This document shows positions 40,641-50,056 of a DNA stretch of 64,000 bases, piece by piece. The stretch is taken from the NCBI GenBank assembly GCA_002387845.1, contig DGLB01000030.1, positions 16,059-80,058 on the forward strand. The letters run 5' to 3'. A program made the translations under genes and the position numbers. This stretch comes from Stenotrophomonas maltophilia (GTDB lineage: Bacteria; Pseudomonadota; Gammaproteobacteria; Xanthomonadales; Xanthomonadaceae). Positions within the stretch are counted from its first letter, which is position 1. Every line of letters begins with the position of its first letter. The notes beneath the pieces were generated by a model, which was not told the origin of the DNA, searched no databases, and worked only from the letters and a program-made list of their open reading frames with translations.

Positions 40641-43275
40641 GACCCAGCTGTGCGCTGCGCTGGTGGTAGCCGGAGCCGCTCTGCAGGCTCAGGCCGGCCC
40701 ATGCGCCCAGACCGCCGCGGAAGCGGATGCTTGCCCCGGCGCTGAACTCCCCGCGGTTGCGCGGAATGCGCGCATCCACCGGGGCGTCGTCCATACGTAC
40801 ATAGGCGTTGCTGCTGTCGCGCAGCCAGTGTGCGGCAACGAAGGGCTGCACCTCGGCCGCGGTGCCGCTCCAGCGGGTCACCCCGGACAGGCGCACCCCG
40901 GCGCGGCCAAAGGTGCCGTTGGCGTCCTCGTAGCGCACCACGGTTCCATTACGTTCGGTGTGGGCGTCCACGTCCCAGCGCGTGTAACCCACCTGCAGCT
41001 GCGGTTCGATGAACACGTGGCCGTGGTCGCCGTACGACACCGGGATGGCATAGCCGACCTCCATGGCTCCGTGCCAGGCGCGGCTGTCGTAACGTTCGCG
41101 TTCGAGGCCTAGCCCATCCACCGTGTTCCGGAACGCGGCACGCTGGACGGAGGCGTCCACGTACAGACCCGCGTAGGGATCGGCGGCATGACCCGGACGC
41201 CAGGTGGCATAGGCACCCACCGCATTGCCCTTCACCTTGCCGCGTGCGTAGTAGCCGGTGAGCGTGCTGGTGGACGTGCTGCTTGCGTTGCCGCTGGCCA
41301 GCATGACGCCGACGCGGCTGCCGCGTTCGCTGCCGAACACGTCGGTGCCGACACTCAGGGCCTGGCTGCTGCCGCGCACATCGAGCTGACGCGCGTCCGC
41401 TCCAAAGCCGGACCGCGTGCCGTCCACGCGTGCCCACACGCGCCCGCTGTTCTGGCCGTCGTGGCGCGTGTGATAGCCGAGGCGGAACATCTGTCCGGCG
41501 GCCTGCAGATTGGCCAGGTAGGCACCGGGCTCCGGGCGCAGCACCGGTTCCGGTTCCGGCTCGGGCTCCGGCTCCGGTTCCTGGCATTCCGGCAGCGTCG
41601 GGTCGATGTCGCAGGGGTCCGGTTGGACCGGCAACTCCGAGCGCAGGTACCAGTCGCCATCGGCGGTGCCTTTGAACAGGAAGTACTCGTACTGGCCGCC
41701 TACCGCGCGTCCGTCCAGGTCGAAGGTGCCATTGGAGGCCCCGGCCACGTCGATCAGCTGGATGCCCTGGTCGGTGAGCGCGCCGGCACCGCCGACGTTG
41801 TTCACCCGCACGTAGGTCTGGCCGCTGGTGTCCCCGCCGATCACCAGGCGGTCGGTGGAGGCGTCGTCGCCGGCCAGCACGGTATTGAACACCAGCGTGC
41901 CGCCGCTGCCGCTGTAGTTGCCGGCCACTTGCAGGGTATGGAACGCGCCGCCGTCACTGAACTGCACCACCGCGCCACTGCCCACGTCGAGCTGCTGCAC
42001 GTTGCTGTCGGCGGTCAGCTGCCAGCCCGCATCGGCCAGCGCCACGCTGTTGCCATTGAGGATCGCACCGCGCAATGCGGCTCCGCCGCCGAGCGAAACA
42101 TCCAGCGTGCCGGTGAACGGGCCCTGGGTCTGGGCCACCAGATCGCCTTCGATGGTGGAACCGGTGATCGCCACGGTGGCCGTGGCGCGGGCTGCCACCT
42201 GCACGGCCATCCCGTTGCTGGCCGTCAGCGTGCTGCCGTTGCCCAGGGTGATGTCGGCGTTGGCCGTGCCGACCACGTCCAGCGCCGGGCCGGCGCTGGC
42301 GCTGACCTGCGAGCCGTCGATCACCACCGTATTCGTGCCGGCGGCGGTGCCATTGATGCTGATGCCGCGCTGCGTACCCTCAATGCGGCTGCCCTGGGTG
42401 ACGTTGAGCGTGCCGTTGCTCAGCGCCACGCCGGCCCCGCTGCTCAGCCCGGTACCGGTGCCGGTGCCGCGCACCGTGCTGCCTGCAAGGTTCAAGGTGG
42501 CACCGGCGTTGACCGTGGCACCGAGGCTGCCGCTGAGTTCCGAGCCGGTGACCGTTGCGGTGGGGCCGCTGCCGCCCGCACCGGCCAGGACCAGGGCGGT
42601 GTTGGTGGAGGTCACCTGCGAGTTGGTCAGCTGCAGGGTGCCGCCGCTCATGTCGATGCCGGCGGTGAAGCCGTCGAGCGTGCTGTTGCTCACCTGCGCG
42701 CTGCCGCCACTGATGGCCAGTGCATGCCCGAGGCCGCCGGTCCCGGTGCCGGTGGAGGACACCGTCACGGTGTCCAGCACCAGTTGCCCGTCACTGGCGA
42801 CCTGGAAGGCCTCGTTGGCGGTGGTGACGTTCGCGTTGCGGACGGTCAGCACACTGCCCGCATCGGAGACCGCCAGCCCGCGGCCGAGCGAGGTGATGTT
42901 GGTGCCATCCAGTGTCATCTGGCTGCCGGAGCGGGCACTGCCGGCATCCCCGACGGTGGAAACGATGTCGATGTTGCCGCCGGTGAGGGTGGCCGTGGCC
43001 GCGTTGAGTGCGCGGATGCCGAAGACGCCGCGCAGAAGACCGCCGTTGGAAATGACCGACGCACCGTCCACGAGCACGGTGTTGGTTTCCGCGCCGGCTT
43101 CCAGGGTTAACTCGGCACCGTCGGAGACGGTCCAGTCCTCAACCGGATCACCGGCGTTGACGGTATGGGTGGTGCCCGGGCCGGTGAGGGTGGCGGCATG
43201 GGCGGGCAGGGCAAGGGACAACGCGATGGCGCTGAACAGCGCACAGCGCTGGCGGCACTGAGAGAGAGGCCTCAT
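40624..43275 (-). CDS. Autotransporter (type Va) with beta-helix passenger
   Basis: An 883-residue surface protein. A signal peptide (to about ALPAHA) leads into a long passenger (about 30-560) made of short repeats rich in Gly, Ser, Thr, Asn and Val, such as LTLEAGAETNTVLVDGA, typical of a right-handed beta-helix. A linker of alternating Glu and Pro (EPEPEPEPEPEP, about 566-577) precedes a 12-strand autotransporter barrel (about 615-883) ending GLSYRW. Only two cysteines (CDID and ECQEP, just before the linker) are seen after the signal region; they may form a disulfide. GGAG eight bases before the ATG decides the start. The passenger's role (adhesin or other) is unknown. Confidence 0.9.
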   Translation of the reverse strand: MRPLSQCRQRCALFSAIALSLALPAHAATLTGPGTTHTVNAGDPVEDWTVSDGAELTLEAGAETNTVLVDGASVISNGGLLRGVFGIRALNAATATLTGGNIDIVSTVGDAGSARSGSQMTLDGTNITSLGRGLAVSDAGSVLTVRNANVTTANEAFQVASDGQLVLDTVTVSSTGTGTGGLGHALAISGGSAQVSNSTLDGFTAGIDMSGGTLQLTNSQVTSTNTALVLAGAGGSGPTATVTGSELSGSLGATVNAGATLNLAGSTVRGTGTGTGLSSGAGVALSNGTLNVTQGSRIEGTQRGISINGTAAGTNTVVIDGSQVSASAGPALDVVGTANADITLGNGSTLTASNGMAVQVAARATATVAITGSTIEGDLVAQTQGPFTGTLDVSLGGGAALRGAILNGNSVALADAGWQLTADSNVQQLDVGSGAVVQFSDGGAFHTLQVAGNYSGSGGTLVFNTVLAGDDASTDRLVIGGDTSGQTYVRVNNVGGAGALTDQGIQLIDVAGASNGTFDLDGRAVGGQYEYFLFKGTADGDWYLRSELPVQPDPCDIDPTLPECQEPEPEPEPEPEPVLRPEPGAYLANLQAAGQMFRLGYHTRHDGQNSGRVWARVDGTRSGFGADARQLDVRGSSQALSVGTDVFGSERGSRVGVMLASGNASSTSTSTLTGYYARGKVKGNAVGAYATWRPGHAADPYAGLYVDASVQRAAFRNTVDGLGLERERYDSRAWHGAMEVGYAIPVSYGDHGHVFIEPQLQVGYTRWDVDAHTERNGTVVRYEDANGTFGRAGVRLSGVTRWSGTAAEVQPFVAAHWLRDSSNAYVRMDDAPVDARIPRNRGEFSAGASIRFRGGLGAWAGLSLQSGSGYHQRSAQLGLSYRW

Positions 43276-43439
43276 TGTGAAATCTCCGGAGCGTGAAGCG
43301 ACAACCCCCGTTGGTTCACAACTCAACCGGGATCAGGCGAAGCGCGCATGATCCGGTGGTGGACGTCCCCCCCCAATGCAACTAGTTGCGGGTTGAAGGC
43401 GACACGTCCACGCGTTCAGCATGTCCAAGGCGATGTCGG

Positions 43440-43796
43440 TCAGATGTGAAGATTTCGCGACGTCCGGTCCGACGCGAGCGCCGCCAACGCCGCGCCGATC
43501 TGGGCGGGCGACTGGTAGCCCGGAAGGCGTTGCACTTCCGCACCGTGGCGCACCACCCCCAGCGTGGGCGTCTGGCGCAACCCCAGGGCCCGGAAACAGG
43601 CTTCACCCACCGTCTCCATCCGCACCTTCAACAACACCACGTCAGCCGCTTCAGGGGTCTGGGCGACGCTGGCCAGCGCCATGTCCAGCATCCGGCAGCC
43701 GGGACACTGGTCTTTGTAGTAGTCCACCAGCACGGTGGGGTGCTCGCGCACGATGCGCTGCAGATCGTCGGGCGAGGTGGCGTGCAGGGTCAGCAT
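43440..43796 (-). CDS. Thioredoxin-like protein in the ribonucleotide reductase operon
   Basis: A 118-residue thioredoxin-fold protein without signal peptide. The redox motif is CPGC (residues 31-34) in VLVDYYKDQCPGCRMLD, and the cis-Pro loop is at RQTPTLGVVRHG. CPGC differs from the usual CGPC and should shift the redox potential. It is the last gene of nrdA-nrdB-flavodoxin-thioredoxin; its ATG overlaps the flavodoxin stop by seven bases. A role as electron donor to ribonucleotide reductase, like NrdH or glutaredoxin, is likely from context. Confidence 0.85.
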   Translation of the reverse strand: MLTLHATSPDDLQRIVREHPTVLVDYYKDQCPGCRMLDMALASVAQTPEAADVVLLKVRMETVGEACFRALGLRQTPTLGVVRHGAEVQRLPGYQSPAQIGAALAALASDRTSRNLHI

Positions 43797-44257
43797 GGGG
43801 GTGGGCTCTCGGGGTCGGCCAGCACCTGGTCGGCCCAGTGCTGGATGGCCTGGCGGTCGGCCGTGCCGTGTGGCATCTGCTCGATTTCCAGGACCGGGTA
43901 GGGGGAGTGGAAGTAGCTGGCCAGCCGGTGCGCCGCGCCGCAGTAGTACTCCATGCCCCATTGGGTTTCGCCGGTGCCGAAGATGGCCACGCGCTCGGCC
44001 GGTGGCAGGCCGGGATGGTCGCGCAGCAGGGCAACGAAGTTTTTCATCTCGGTGGGTGTGCGTCCGGCGTTGTCGGTCCACGCGCCCAACAGGTAGCGGT
44101 CGTGTGGGCGGGTCAGGATGGGCAGCGCCTGCTCGGAGTCTTCGTCGGCTTCCAGCCAGTCGACCGCATGGCCGCGGCCGCGGCAGTGGGCGGCCAGCAG
44201 GCGGGCGACCTCGCGGGTGTTGCCGCTGAGGGAAGCAAAGGCGATCAGGATGTGCAT
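43790..44257 (-). CDS. Flavodoxin, probable ribonucleotide reductase partner
   Basis: A 155-residue flavodoxin-fold protein. The FMN phosphate loop is FASLSGNTREVA (about residues 7-18), the W-containing loop is GAWTDNAGRTP and the isoalloxazine loop is IFGTGETQWGMEYYCGA. In other bacteria flavodoxin-like NrdI beside nrd genes activates the metal cofactor of NrdB or supplies electrons; this protein is longer and closer to true flavodoxin than to NrdI. It starts six bases after nrdB and overlaps the thioredoxin gene. Confidence 0.85.
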   Translation of the reverse strand: MHILIAFASLSGNTREVARLLAAHCRGRGHAVDWLEADEDSEQALPILTRPHDRYLLGAWTDNAGRTPTEMKNFVALLRDHPGLPPAERVAIFGTGETQWGMEYYCGAAHRLASYFHSPYPVLEIEQMPHGTADRQAIQHWADQVLADPESPPPC

Positions 44258-44263
44258 GCTGGG

Positions 44264-45304
44264 CTACAGATCATCGAACCCATTGTCCGAATTGGTCTTC
44301 TTGTAGCTGGCATTGCGCATCTCGAAGAAGTCGGTCTTGGTCTCGGTGAAATTGTCCGCGTACGCCTTGATCCACGGCATCACGTTGGCATTGGCGTCGC
44401 TGTACAACTTGTCGATGCCCAACATGCCGGCCATCTTGTTGGCCCGGTACTTCACGTAGCGGATCATCTCGTCCACGTCGATGCCGTCGATGCCATCCAG
44501 CACTTCGCCGGTCCAGCGCGTTTCCAGCGCAATGGCGTGTTCGAACGCGTCGTGTACGTAGGCGGTGAGCTGGTCGCCCTGCAGAGCCTGGTTCTCGCCG
44601 ATGATGGCGCGGATCAGCTCGCTGATGAACTTGGTGTGGGCCAGTTCGTCGCGGTTGATGAAGCTGATGATCTTGCCGGTGCCGGTCATCCGGTTCTGCC
44701 GCACCAGGTTGTAGAAGAACGCGAAGCCGGAATAGAAGTTGATGCCTTCCAGAATGGACGACTGGATCAGCGAGCGGATCAGGGTCTCGGCGGTCTTCTC
44801 GCGCATGAAGTCGTCATACGACTCCATGATCGGCGCATTCCGCGCGAGGATGGTGGGGTGGGTACGGGCCAGCTCGAATACGCGGTTCTGGTCGGCCAGC
44901 CCGGCGATGGAGGCCAGCACGTAGCTGTAGCTTTCGTTGTGGATGACTTCCTGCTGGCCGATGATCGCGGCATTGGCATGCGCGGCCGGGTCGGTGATGT
45001 ACTCGGCCACGTTGTAGATGAAGCGGGTCTGCGGGGAGTCCAGTGTGGCAAGCAGGCCGATGATGGAATCGTAGGCGTTCTTCTCGCGGGCGGAGAGCTC
45101 GCCGTACTGGCGCGCGTCGCCCTTCATGTCCACTTCGTCTGGAATCCAGAAATTGGTCGAGAGTTCCTTGTACGCCCGGTAGAAGGACGGGTAGGGAATG
45201 TCGTTCCAGTTCAGGATGCCGCTGGTGCGGCCGTTGATGATGCCGGTGGAACGGTTGGGGTGGCGCGGTTCGAGGATCTTGATGCGTTCGAGCGGGGTGG
45301 CCAT
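44264..45304 (-). CDS. nrdB: Ribonucleoside-diphosphate reductase, beta subunit (class I)
   Basis: A 346-residue R2-type diiron/dimanganese protein. Ligands and radical site are readable: the Asp in LLATLDSPQTR, Glu and His in QEVIHNESYSY with the Tyr four residues after the His in the place of E. coli Tyr122, the second E-x-x-H in NRDELAHTKF, and the C-terminal tail NSDNGFDDL that docks to the alpha subunit. It provides the tyrosyl radical for nucleotide reduction. The gene lies 29 bases after nrdA and six before the flavodoxin gene. The subclass (metal type) is not settled by the sequence. Confidence 0.94.
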   Translation of the reverse strand: MATPLERIKILEPRHPNRSTGIINGRTSGILNWNDIPYPSFYRAYKELSTNFWIPDEVDMKGDARQYGELSAREKNAYDSIIGLLATLDSPQTRFIYNVAEYITDPAAHANAAIIGQQEVIHNESYSYVLASIAGLADQNRVFELARTHPTILARNAPIMESYDDFMREKTAETLIRSLIQSSILEGINFYSGFAFFYNLVRQNRMTGTGKIISFINRDELAHTKFISELIRAIIGENQALQGDQLTAYVHDAFEHAIALETRWTGEVLDGIDGIDVDEMIRYVKYRANKMAGMLGIDKLYSDANANVMPWIKAYADNFTETKTDFFEMRNASYKKTNSDNGFDDL

Positions 45305-45333
45305 GGGGGTTCCGATTCAATGAGGGGGGGGCG

Positions 45334-47712
45334 TTACGAACTGCACCATTCGCATTCGTCGATATCGATATCGTTGGAGCGCACGTAATACGTGGTCTTC
45401 AACCCTTCCTTCCACGCCGTCATGTGCAGGTCCAGCAGCGTGCTCGCCCGGATCGTGCTGGGCACGTACAGGTTGAAGCTGATTGCCTGGTCCACATGGC
45501 GCTGGCGGCGTGCGTTCTGTCGAATGCTGGCGAACTGGTCCAGCCGGTACGCGCCCTTCTCGTAATACGGGTAGGTCTCCAGCGACAGCCCCGGTGCCGC
45601 AACGGGTCGGCGGAAGTCCTTCTTCTCCTCGTAGTAGAACGCGCCGTACACCGGGTCGATGGAGGCGGTGGAGCCGGCAATCTGCGCGGTGCTCATGTTC
45701 GGGGCCACCGCCATCAGCCAGCCATTGCGCAGTCCGTGCACGCCGACCTGCGCGGCCAGCTCCTGCCAGGCCGGGCTGGTATAGCCGCGTGCCCGGAAAT
45801 ACTCGCCGTTGTGCCACTCACTGCCGAGGAAAGCGCTGTAGCGGCCCTTTTCCTGGGCCAGCTGCAGGCTGGCGCGGATCGCCAGGAAGTTGATCCGCTC
45901 GTACAAGGCATCGGCGTAATCCTCGGCGCGCGGGTCGTCCCAGGCGATGTGCTGCTGCGCCAGCAGGTGATGCCAGCCGAACGTACCCAGGCCGATGGCG
46001 CGGTACTTGCGGTTGGTGATGGTGGCCTGTGGCACCGGCAGCTGGTTGAGGTCAATCACGTTGTCGAGCATGCGCACCTGCACGCTGACCAGCCGTTCCA
46101 GCACGTCGTGGTCAAGCAGGTCCGGCGCGGCGGTAACCGCACGTCCGAGGTTGATCGAAGACAGATTGCACACCACGAAATCACCGGCCTGGCGGGTGGT
46201 GACGATCTGGTCGCCGCTGATCATTTCCTGCATCAGCCGGGTCGGGCTCATGTTCTGCAGGATCTCGGTACACAGGTTGCTGGAGTAGATGTTGCCGGCA
46301 TGCTTGTTCGGGTTCCTGCGGTTCACTTCATCGCGGTAGAACATGAACGGGTTGCCGGTTTCCAGCTGGCTGACCATGATCCGCTTGAACAGGTCGATGG
46401 CCTTGACCGTGCGCCGGCTGATCCGCTCGTCGGCCACCACCTCGGCATAGCGGGTGCGGAAGCTGCCCTGGCCACGCTGTTCGTCGTGGAAGTCCTGCAG
46501 GTACCAGCCCTTGATCCGGTGCACCTCGTGCGGGTCGAACAGGTACCAGTCGCCACGGCGTTCCACCGCTTCCATGAAGATGTCCGGCAGGCACACCGAG
46601 GTGAACACGTCGTGCGCACGCAGGCGCTGGTCGCCGTTGTTCAGGCGCAGATCCAGGAACGCCTCGATGTCGCGGTGCCAGATGTCGAGATAGACGGCGA
46701 TGGCCCCCTTGCGCTGGCCCAGCTGGTCCACGCTGACCGCGGTATTGTTGAGCTGCTTGATCCACGGCACCACGCCGCCGGACGAGTTGGCCACGCCGCG
46801 GATCGGCGCACCCGCCGAGCGCACATAGCCCAGGTAGGCACCGACGCCACCGCCGTGCTTGGACACGCGGGCAATGTCGGTGTTGGAGTCGTAGATGCCC
46901 TGCAGGCTGTCATCCACGGTGTCGATGAAGCACGACGACAGCTGCCCCCCGGTCTTGCCGGCGTTGGCCAGGGTCGGCGTGGCCACGGTCATGTACAGGT
47001 TGGACAACGCCCAGTACGCCTCGCGCACCAGCAGCATGCGCCGGCGGCGCGAGCGCTCGCCATGCAGGTGCTCGTGCTGCATCAGGTAGAGCGCGATGGT
47101 CAGCCAGCGTTCCTGCGGCAGTTCGAAGACGCCGCGCGAGTGGTCGGTGGCGAGGTAGCGGGTGGCCAACAGGTACAGCCCGTTGTAGGCGAACAAGGTG
47201 TCGCGCTCCGGGTCGATCATGCGCCCGGCTTCTTCCAGCTCTTCCTTGGAATAGGCCTTCAGGATGTCGATGGAATAGACGTTGCGGTCGGCCAGGCTCT
47301 CCTGCAGGCCCACATACGAGCCGTAGCGCAGGGTGGCGTCATAGAAGCGGTTCTTGCTGGCGCGCTTGTACAGGCGGCGCAGGTACAGGCGTGCGGCGAA
47401 GTGCTCCCAGTCGGGCGCGACCAGGTCAATGCGTGATTCGGCCTCGCGCACCAGCAGGTCGACCAGGTCATCGGCGCTGAGCTGGGCGCGACGGGTGATC
47501 AGGGCCAGCACCGCACGCAGGTAGTCGGCCAGGTCCAGCGCCGGGAACTCGGCATGCACGGTGCGCAGGCTGCGCTCCAGCCGCGCCGGATCAAACGGCA
47601 TGCGGCGGTTGCCGCCTTCCTTGGTGATCCACAGCGGCGCTTCGCCGGCCACGGCGGTCGGCTCCGGTGCCAGCGCGGCATCGGCGGACAGGGTGTTGAA
47701 TTCGTTGTTCAT
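45334..47712 (-). CDS. nrdA: Ribonucleoside-diphosphate reductase, alpha subunit (class I)
   Basis: A 792-residue catalytic subunit. An N-terminal ATP-cone (about residues 30-120) with KEGGNRRMPFDPARLERSL suggests dATP feedback. Catalytic residues are in GGQLSSCFIDTVDDS (first redox Cys), SSNLCTEILQ (radical Cys with Asn and Glu) and FVVCNLSSINLG (second redox Cys); the mobile C-terminal CxxC is CEWC. The ATG at 47712 has GGAA before it; a start 15 codons upstream is possible. Two NrdR-like boxes lie about 190-230 bases upstream, fitting repression when deoxynucleotides are plentiful. Confidence 0.94.
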   Translation of the reverse strand: MNNEFNTLSADAALAPEPTAVAGEAPLWITKEGGNRRMPFDPARLERSLRTVHAEFPALDLADYLRAVLALITRRAQLSADDLVDLLVREAESRIDLVAPDWEHFAARLYLRRLYKRASKNRFYDATLRYGSYVGLQESLADRNVYSIDILKAYSKEELEEAGRMIDPERDTLFAYNGLYLLATRYLATDHSRGVFELPQERWLTIALYLMQHEHLHGERSRRRRMLLVREAYWALSNLYMTVATPTLANAGKTGGQLSSCFIDTVDDSLQGIYDSNTDIARVSKHGGGVGAYLGYVRSAGAPIRGVANSSGGVVPWIKQLNNTAVSVDQLGQRKGAIAVYLDIWHRDIEAFLDLRLNNGDQRLRAHDVFTSVCLPDIFMEAVERRGDWYLFDPHEVHRIKGWYLQDFHDEQRGQGSFRTRYAEVVADERISRRTVKAIDLFKRIMVSQLETGNPFMFYRDEVNRRNPNKHAGNIYSSNLCTEILQNMSPTRLMQEMISGDQIVTTRQAGDFVVCNLSSINLGRAVTAAPDLLDHDVLERLVSVQVRMLDNVIDLNQLPVPQATITNRKYRAIGLGTFGWHHLLAQQHIAWDDPRAEDYADALYERINFLAIRASLQLAQEKGRYSAFLGSEWHNGEYFRARGYTSPAWQELAAQVGVHGLRNGWLMAVAPNMSTAQIAGSTASIDPVYGAFYYEEKKDFRRPVAAPGLSLETYPYYEKGAYRLDQFASIRQNARRQRHVDQAISFNLYVPSTIRASTLLDLHMTAWKEGLKTTYYVRSNDIDIDECEWCSS

Positions 47713-47895
47713 CGCAGTTCCATGCAGTACGCGGTCAATAGGGCGCGATGCGGTCATCGCAGCGTCTGGACGGCGGTCATGGAGGCGGGCCCCGGCGGGG
47801 GCGGAAGGTCACGGCCGCAGCGGGGCGGTGACCAGAGGCGGGCTTCCAGGTGCCGTACGAAAAGAACCGGACCTGGCGGAAGCGGGGAGCCGATA

Positions 47896-47911
47896 AACAC
47901 AACATAGTGTG
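47896..47911 (-). promoter_or_regulatory. NrdR-like box 1
   Basis: Minus strand CACACTATGTTGTGTT fits the NrdR consensus (ACACWATATAWTGTGT-like palindrome, inner bases variable). Its centre is 33 bases from box 2, about three helical turns, the arrangement usual for NrdR pairs. Confidence 0.55.
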
Positions 47912-47928
47912 GACGCGTCTCATCGTCA

Positions 47929-47944
47929 ACATCATATGTAGTGT
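47929..47944 (-). promoter_or_regulatory. NrdR-like box 2
   Basis: Minus strand ACACTACATATGATGT; the palindromic core CATATG with flanking ACACTA and GATGT resembles NrdR boxes. It lies between nrdA and the upstream permease gene, in front of nrdA. Confidence 0.55.
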
Positions 47945-47986
47945 TGAGGGTGAGGCAACGTGACCCGTTGCCGCACCCTGGGGTGC

Positions 47987-49492
47987 CTACCAGTGGCCGA
48001 GGACCTTCCACCAGACGATGCCCACGGTCGCGAACACCAGCAGCTCGAACACGCACATCACAAAGCCCACGCGCCACCACGTGCCCAACGTGACGTAACC
48101 GCTGCCGAAGATGATCGGCGAGGTACCGGTGGCGTAATGGGTCAGCGTCATCATGATCGCCGAGCCGGCGGTCATCATCAGCATGAAGGGAATCACGTAG
48201 TCCGGCGGAATCAACAACGCGCCCACGCCGAGGAAGGCCAGCAGCATCGCGCTGATGTGGGCGGTGGTGCTGGCGAACAGGTAATGCGAGAACACGAAGG
48301 CCAGCACCAGCACCGCCGCGATGGCCTGCCAGCCCATGCCGCTGGCGACGATGGCGTTCTTCATGCCTTCGGAGAACCAGCTGATCACGCCGAGCTTGTT
48401 CAGCTGCTCGGCCATCATCACCAGCGCGCCGAACCAGATCAGCGTGTCCCAGGCGCTCTTCTCGGACAGCACGTCGTCCCAGTCGATGGTGCCGGTGATG
48501 ATCAGCACGAACAGGCCCAGGAACGCCACCACGGTGGGGTCCAGGGTGAAGGCGGGGCCGAAGATCATCGCCGGCAGGTTGGCCCACAGCGCCAGCAGCA
48601 GGCCGAAGGTGCCCATCATCACCTTTTCCCTGCCGCTGAGCGGGCCCATGGTCTGCAGTTCACTGCGCGCGAAATCCACGGCGTTCGGTGTGTGTTTCAG
48701 TTCCGGCGGGGACAACAGGTAGATCACCAGCGGCATCAGCAGCAGGCACACCAGGCCCGGCAGCAGCATGCACAAGGCCCAGGTGGTCCAGCTCAGGTGG
48801 AACTGCTGGTGGGTTGCCTTGGCGACGAAGTCCACCACCAGCGGGTTGGGTGCGGTGGCGGTGAGGAACATCGCCGAGGTGATCGGGTTGGCGTGGTAGT
48901 TCACCAGTGCCAGGTAGGTGCCGACCTTGCCTTGGGTGCCCTTGGCCGGATCGGAATCGAAGGCGTTGGCAATCGAACGCATCACCGGGTGCACGATGCC
49001 GCCGCCGCGCGCGGTGTTGCTGGGGGTGAACGGGGCCAGCACCAGTTCGCAGACCGCCAATCCATAGCCGATGCCGACGGTGCGCTTGCCCAGCAGGGCG
49101 ATGAACATCAGGCCGATGCGGCTGCCCAGGCCGGTTTTCTTCAGCCCGCGCGAAATCAGGATGGCGACCACGATCAACCAGATCAACGGGCTGGCAAAGC
49201 TGCTCAGGGCGTCGGTGATCGCCCCCTTGGACGAGGTGGAGGTCACCTGCGAGAGCGAGACGATGACGATGGCCATCATCGCCATCACCCCGATCGGCAT
49301 CACCTTCAGGATGATTGCCACGATGGTGGTGAGGAAGATCGCCACCAGCCCCCAGGCCTTGGGCGTCAGGCCGTCCGGGCAGGGCAGCAGCAACAGGGTG
49401 ACCAGCACCACGGTGGTGATCAGCGCCGGCACCAGGCGGAACGGAACGGCGTTGTTGAAGTAGCGGAACAGGGCCTTGAGCGAGGCAAGCAT
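47987..49492 (-). CDS. DASS/SLC13-family anion permease
   Basis: A 501-residue inner-membrane protein with about 12-14 helices. The divalent anion:sodium symporter motifs are present: SNT in APFTPSNTARGGGI (first site) and a second-half motif near TLTHYATGTSP. The closest described types carry citrate, tartrate, succinate or 2-oxoglutarate (CitT/TtdT/YbhI). It begins MLASLKALFRYFNN with a basic amphipathic start. The orphan epsilon-like gene ends 20 bases upstream and is transcribed in the same direction, so they likely share a transcript. Confidence 0.88.
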   Translation of the reverse strand: MLASLKALFRYFNNAVPFRLVPALITTVVLVTLLLLPCPDGLTPKAWGLVAIFLTTIVAIILKVMPIGVMAMMAIVIVSLSQVTSTSSKGAITDALSSFASPLIWLIVVAILISRGLKKTGLGSRIGLMFIALLGKRTVGIGYGLAVCELVLAPFTPSNTARGGGIVHPVMRSIANAFDSDPAKGTQGKVGTYLALVNYHANPITSAMFLTATAPNPLVVDFVAKATHQQFHLSWTTWALCMLLPGLVCLLLMPLVIYLLSPPELKHTPNAVDFARSELQTMGPLSGREKVMMGTFGLLLALWANLPAMIFGPAFTLDPTVVAFLGLFVLIITGTIDWDDVLSEKSAWDTLIWFGALVMMAEQLNKLGVISWFSEGMKNAIVASGMGWQAIAAVLVLAFVFSHYLFASTTAHISAMLLAFLGVGALLIPPDYVIPFMLMMTAGSAIMMTLTHYATGTSPIIFGSGYVTLGTWWRVGFVMCVFELLVFATVGIVWWKVLGHW

Positions 49493-49512
49493 GGTGGGGG
49501 TTCCAGGCGGAG

Positions 49513-49959
49513 TCAGCGTGGGGGTAGCTGGCGCAGGTTCTGCAGGCGCTGCAGCATCAGTTCGGCGTGCAGCTTGGCGTAGCCGTCGTCGGTGAAGTCC
49601 TGCGCCATCGGCGAGCTGGCGGCCTGGCGCGCGGCATCGGCACGGGCCTTGTCCAGGTCTTCGCCGCGCAGCGCCAGGTCGGCCAGCACGATCACCTTCC
49701 CGGGCTGCACCTCGACGTAGCCGCCGGACACATACACGTGCAGCGGCGGTTCGCTGCCGGCGGGGAACACCGAGACCATGCCTTCGCGCAGGGTGCTCAG
49801 CAGCGGGGCGTGGCGGGCCATCACCCCGAAACGGCCTTCGCTGCCGGGCAGGCTGACTTCGCGGACTTCGCCGCTCCAGAGTTCGCCCATCAGGCTGATG
49901 ATCTGCAGGTCGATGGCGTGGGCATCACCCAGTTGCGGAGGCAGGGGAGTGGAGTGCAT
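49513..49959 (-). CDS. Orphan F1 ATP synthase epsilon-subunit homologue
   Basis: A 148-residue protein with the complete N-terminal beta-sandwich of F1 epsilon: a first strand AIDLQIISLMGELWSGEV, then EGRFGVMARHAPLLSTLREG and YVSGGYVEVQPGKVIVLADLALRGEDLD, and a C-terminal helical pair. In E. coli AtpC the same motifs (GSEGELGI, GHAPLL, SGGILEVQP) are found in the same order. No other ATP synthase gene is nearby, so it is not the housekeeping atpC. The ATG at 49959 follows AAGGATG. Located just before a DASS permease, it may regulate that transporter or be a moonlighting remnant; function unknown. Confidence 0.8.
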   Translation of the reverse strand: MHSTPLPPQLGDAHAIDLQIISLMGELWSGEVREVSLPGSEGRFGVMARHAPLLSTLREGMVSVFPAGSEPPLHVYVSGGYVEVQPGKVIVLADLALRGEDLDKARADAARQAASSPMAQDFTDDGYAKLHAELMLQRLQNLRQLPPR

Positions 49960-50056
49960 GCAGCATCCTTGGGGGGAGGAGTGGGTCCAGCCTAACGTCC
50001 CGGATGTTGTCAGGGGTTGATCGACGTCAATGTGTGGACGATTGGGGTGTGACGGC

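Noticed and set aside
41188..43110. A 640-codon plus-strand open frame opposite the autotransporter
   Set aside because: It mirrors the repetitive passenger; low complexity, no ribosome site or domain.
49513..49959. Housekeeping ATP synthase epsilon subunit (atpC)
   Set aside because: No other atp genes are nearby, so it is treated as an orphan homologue.
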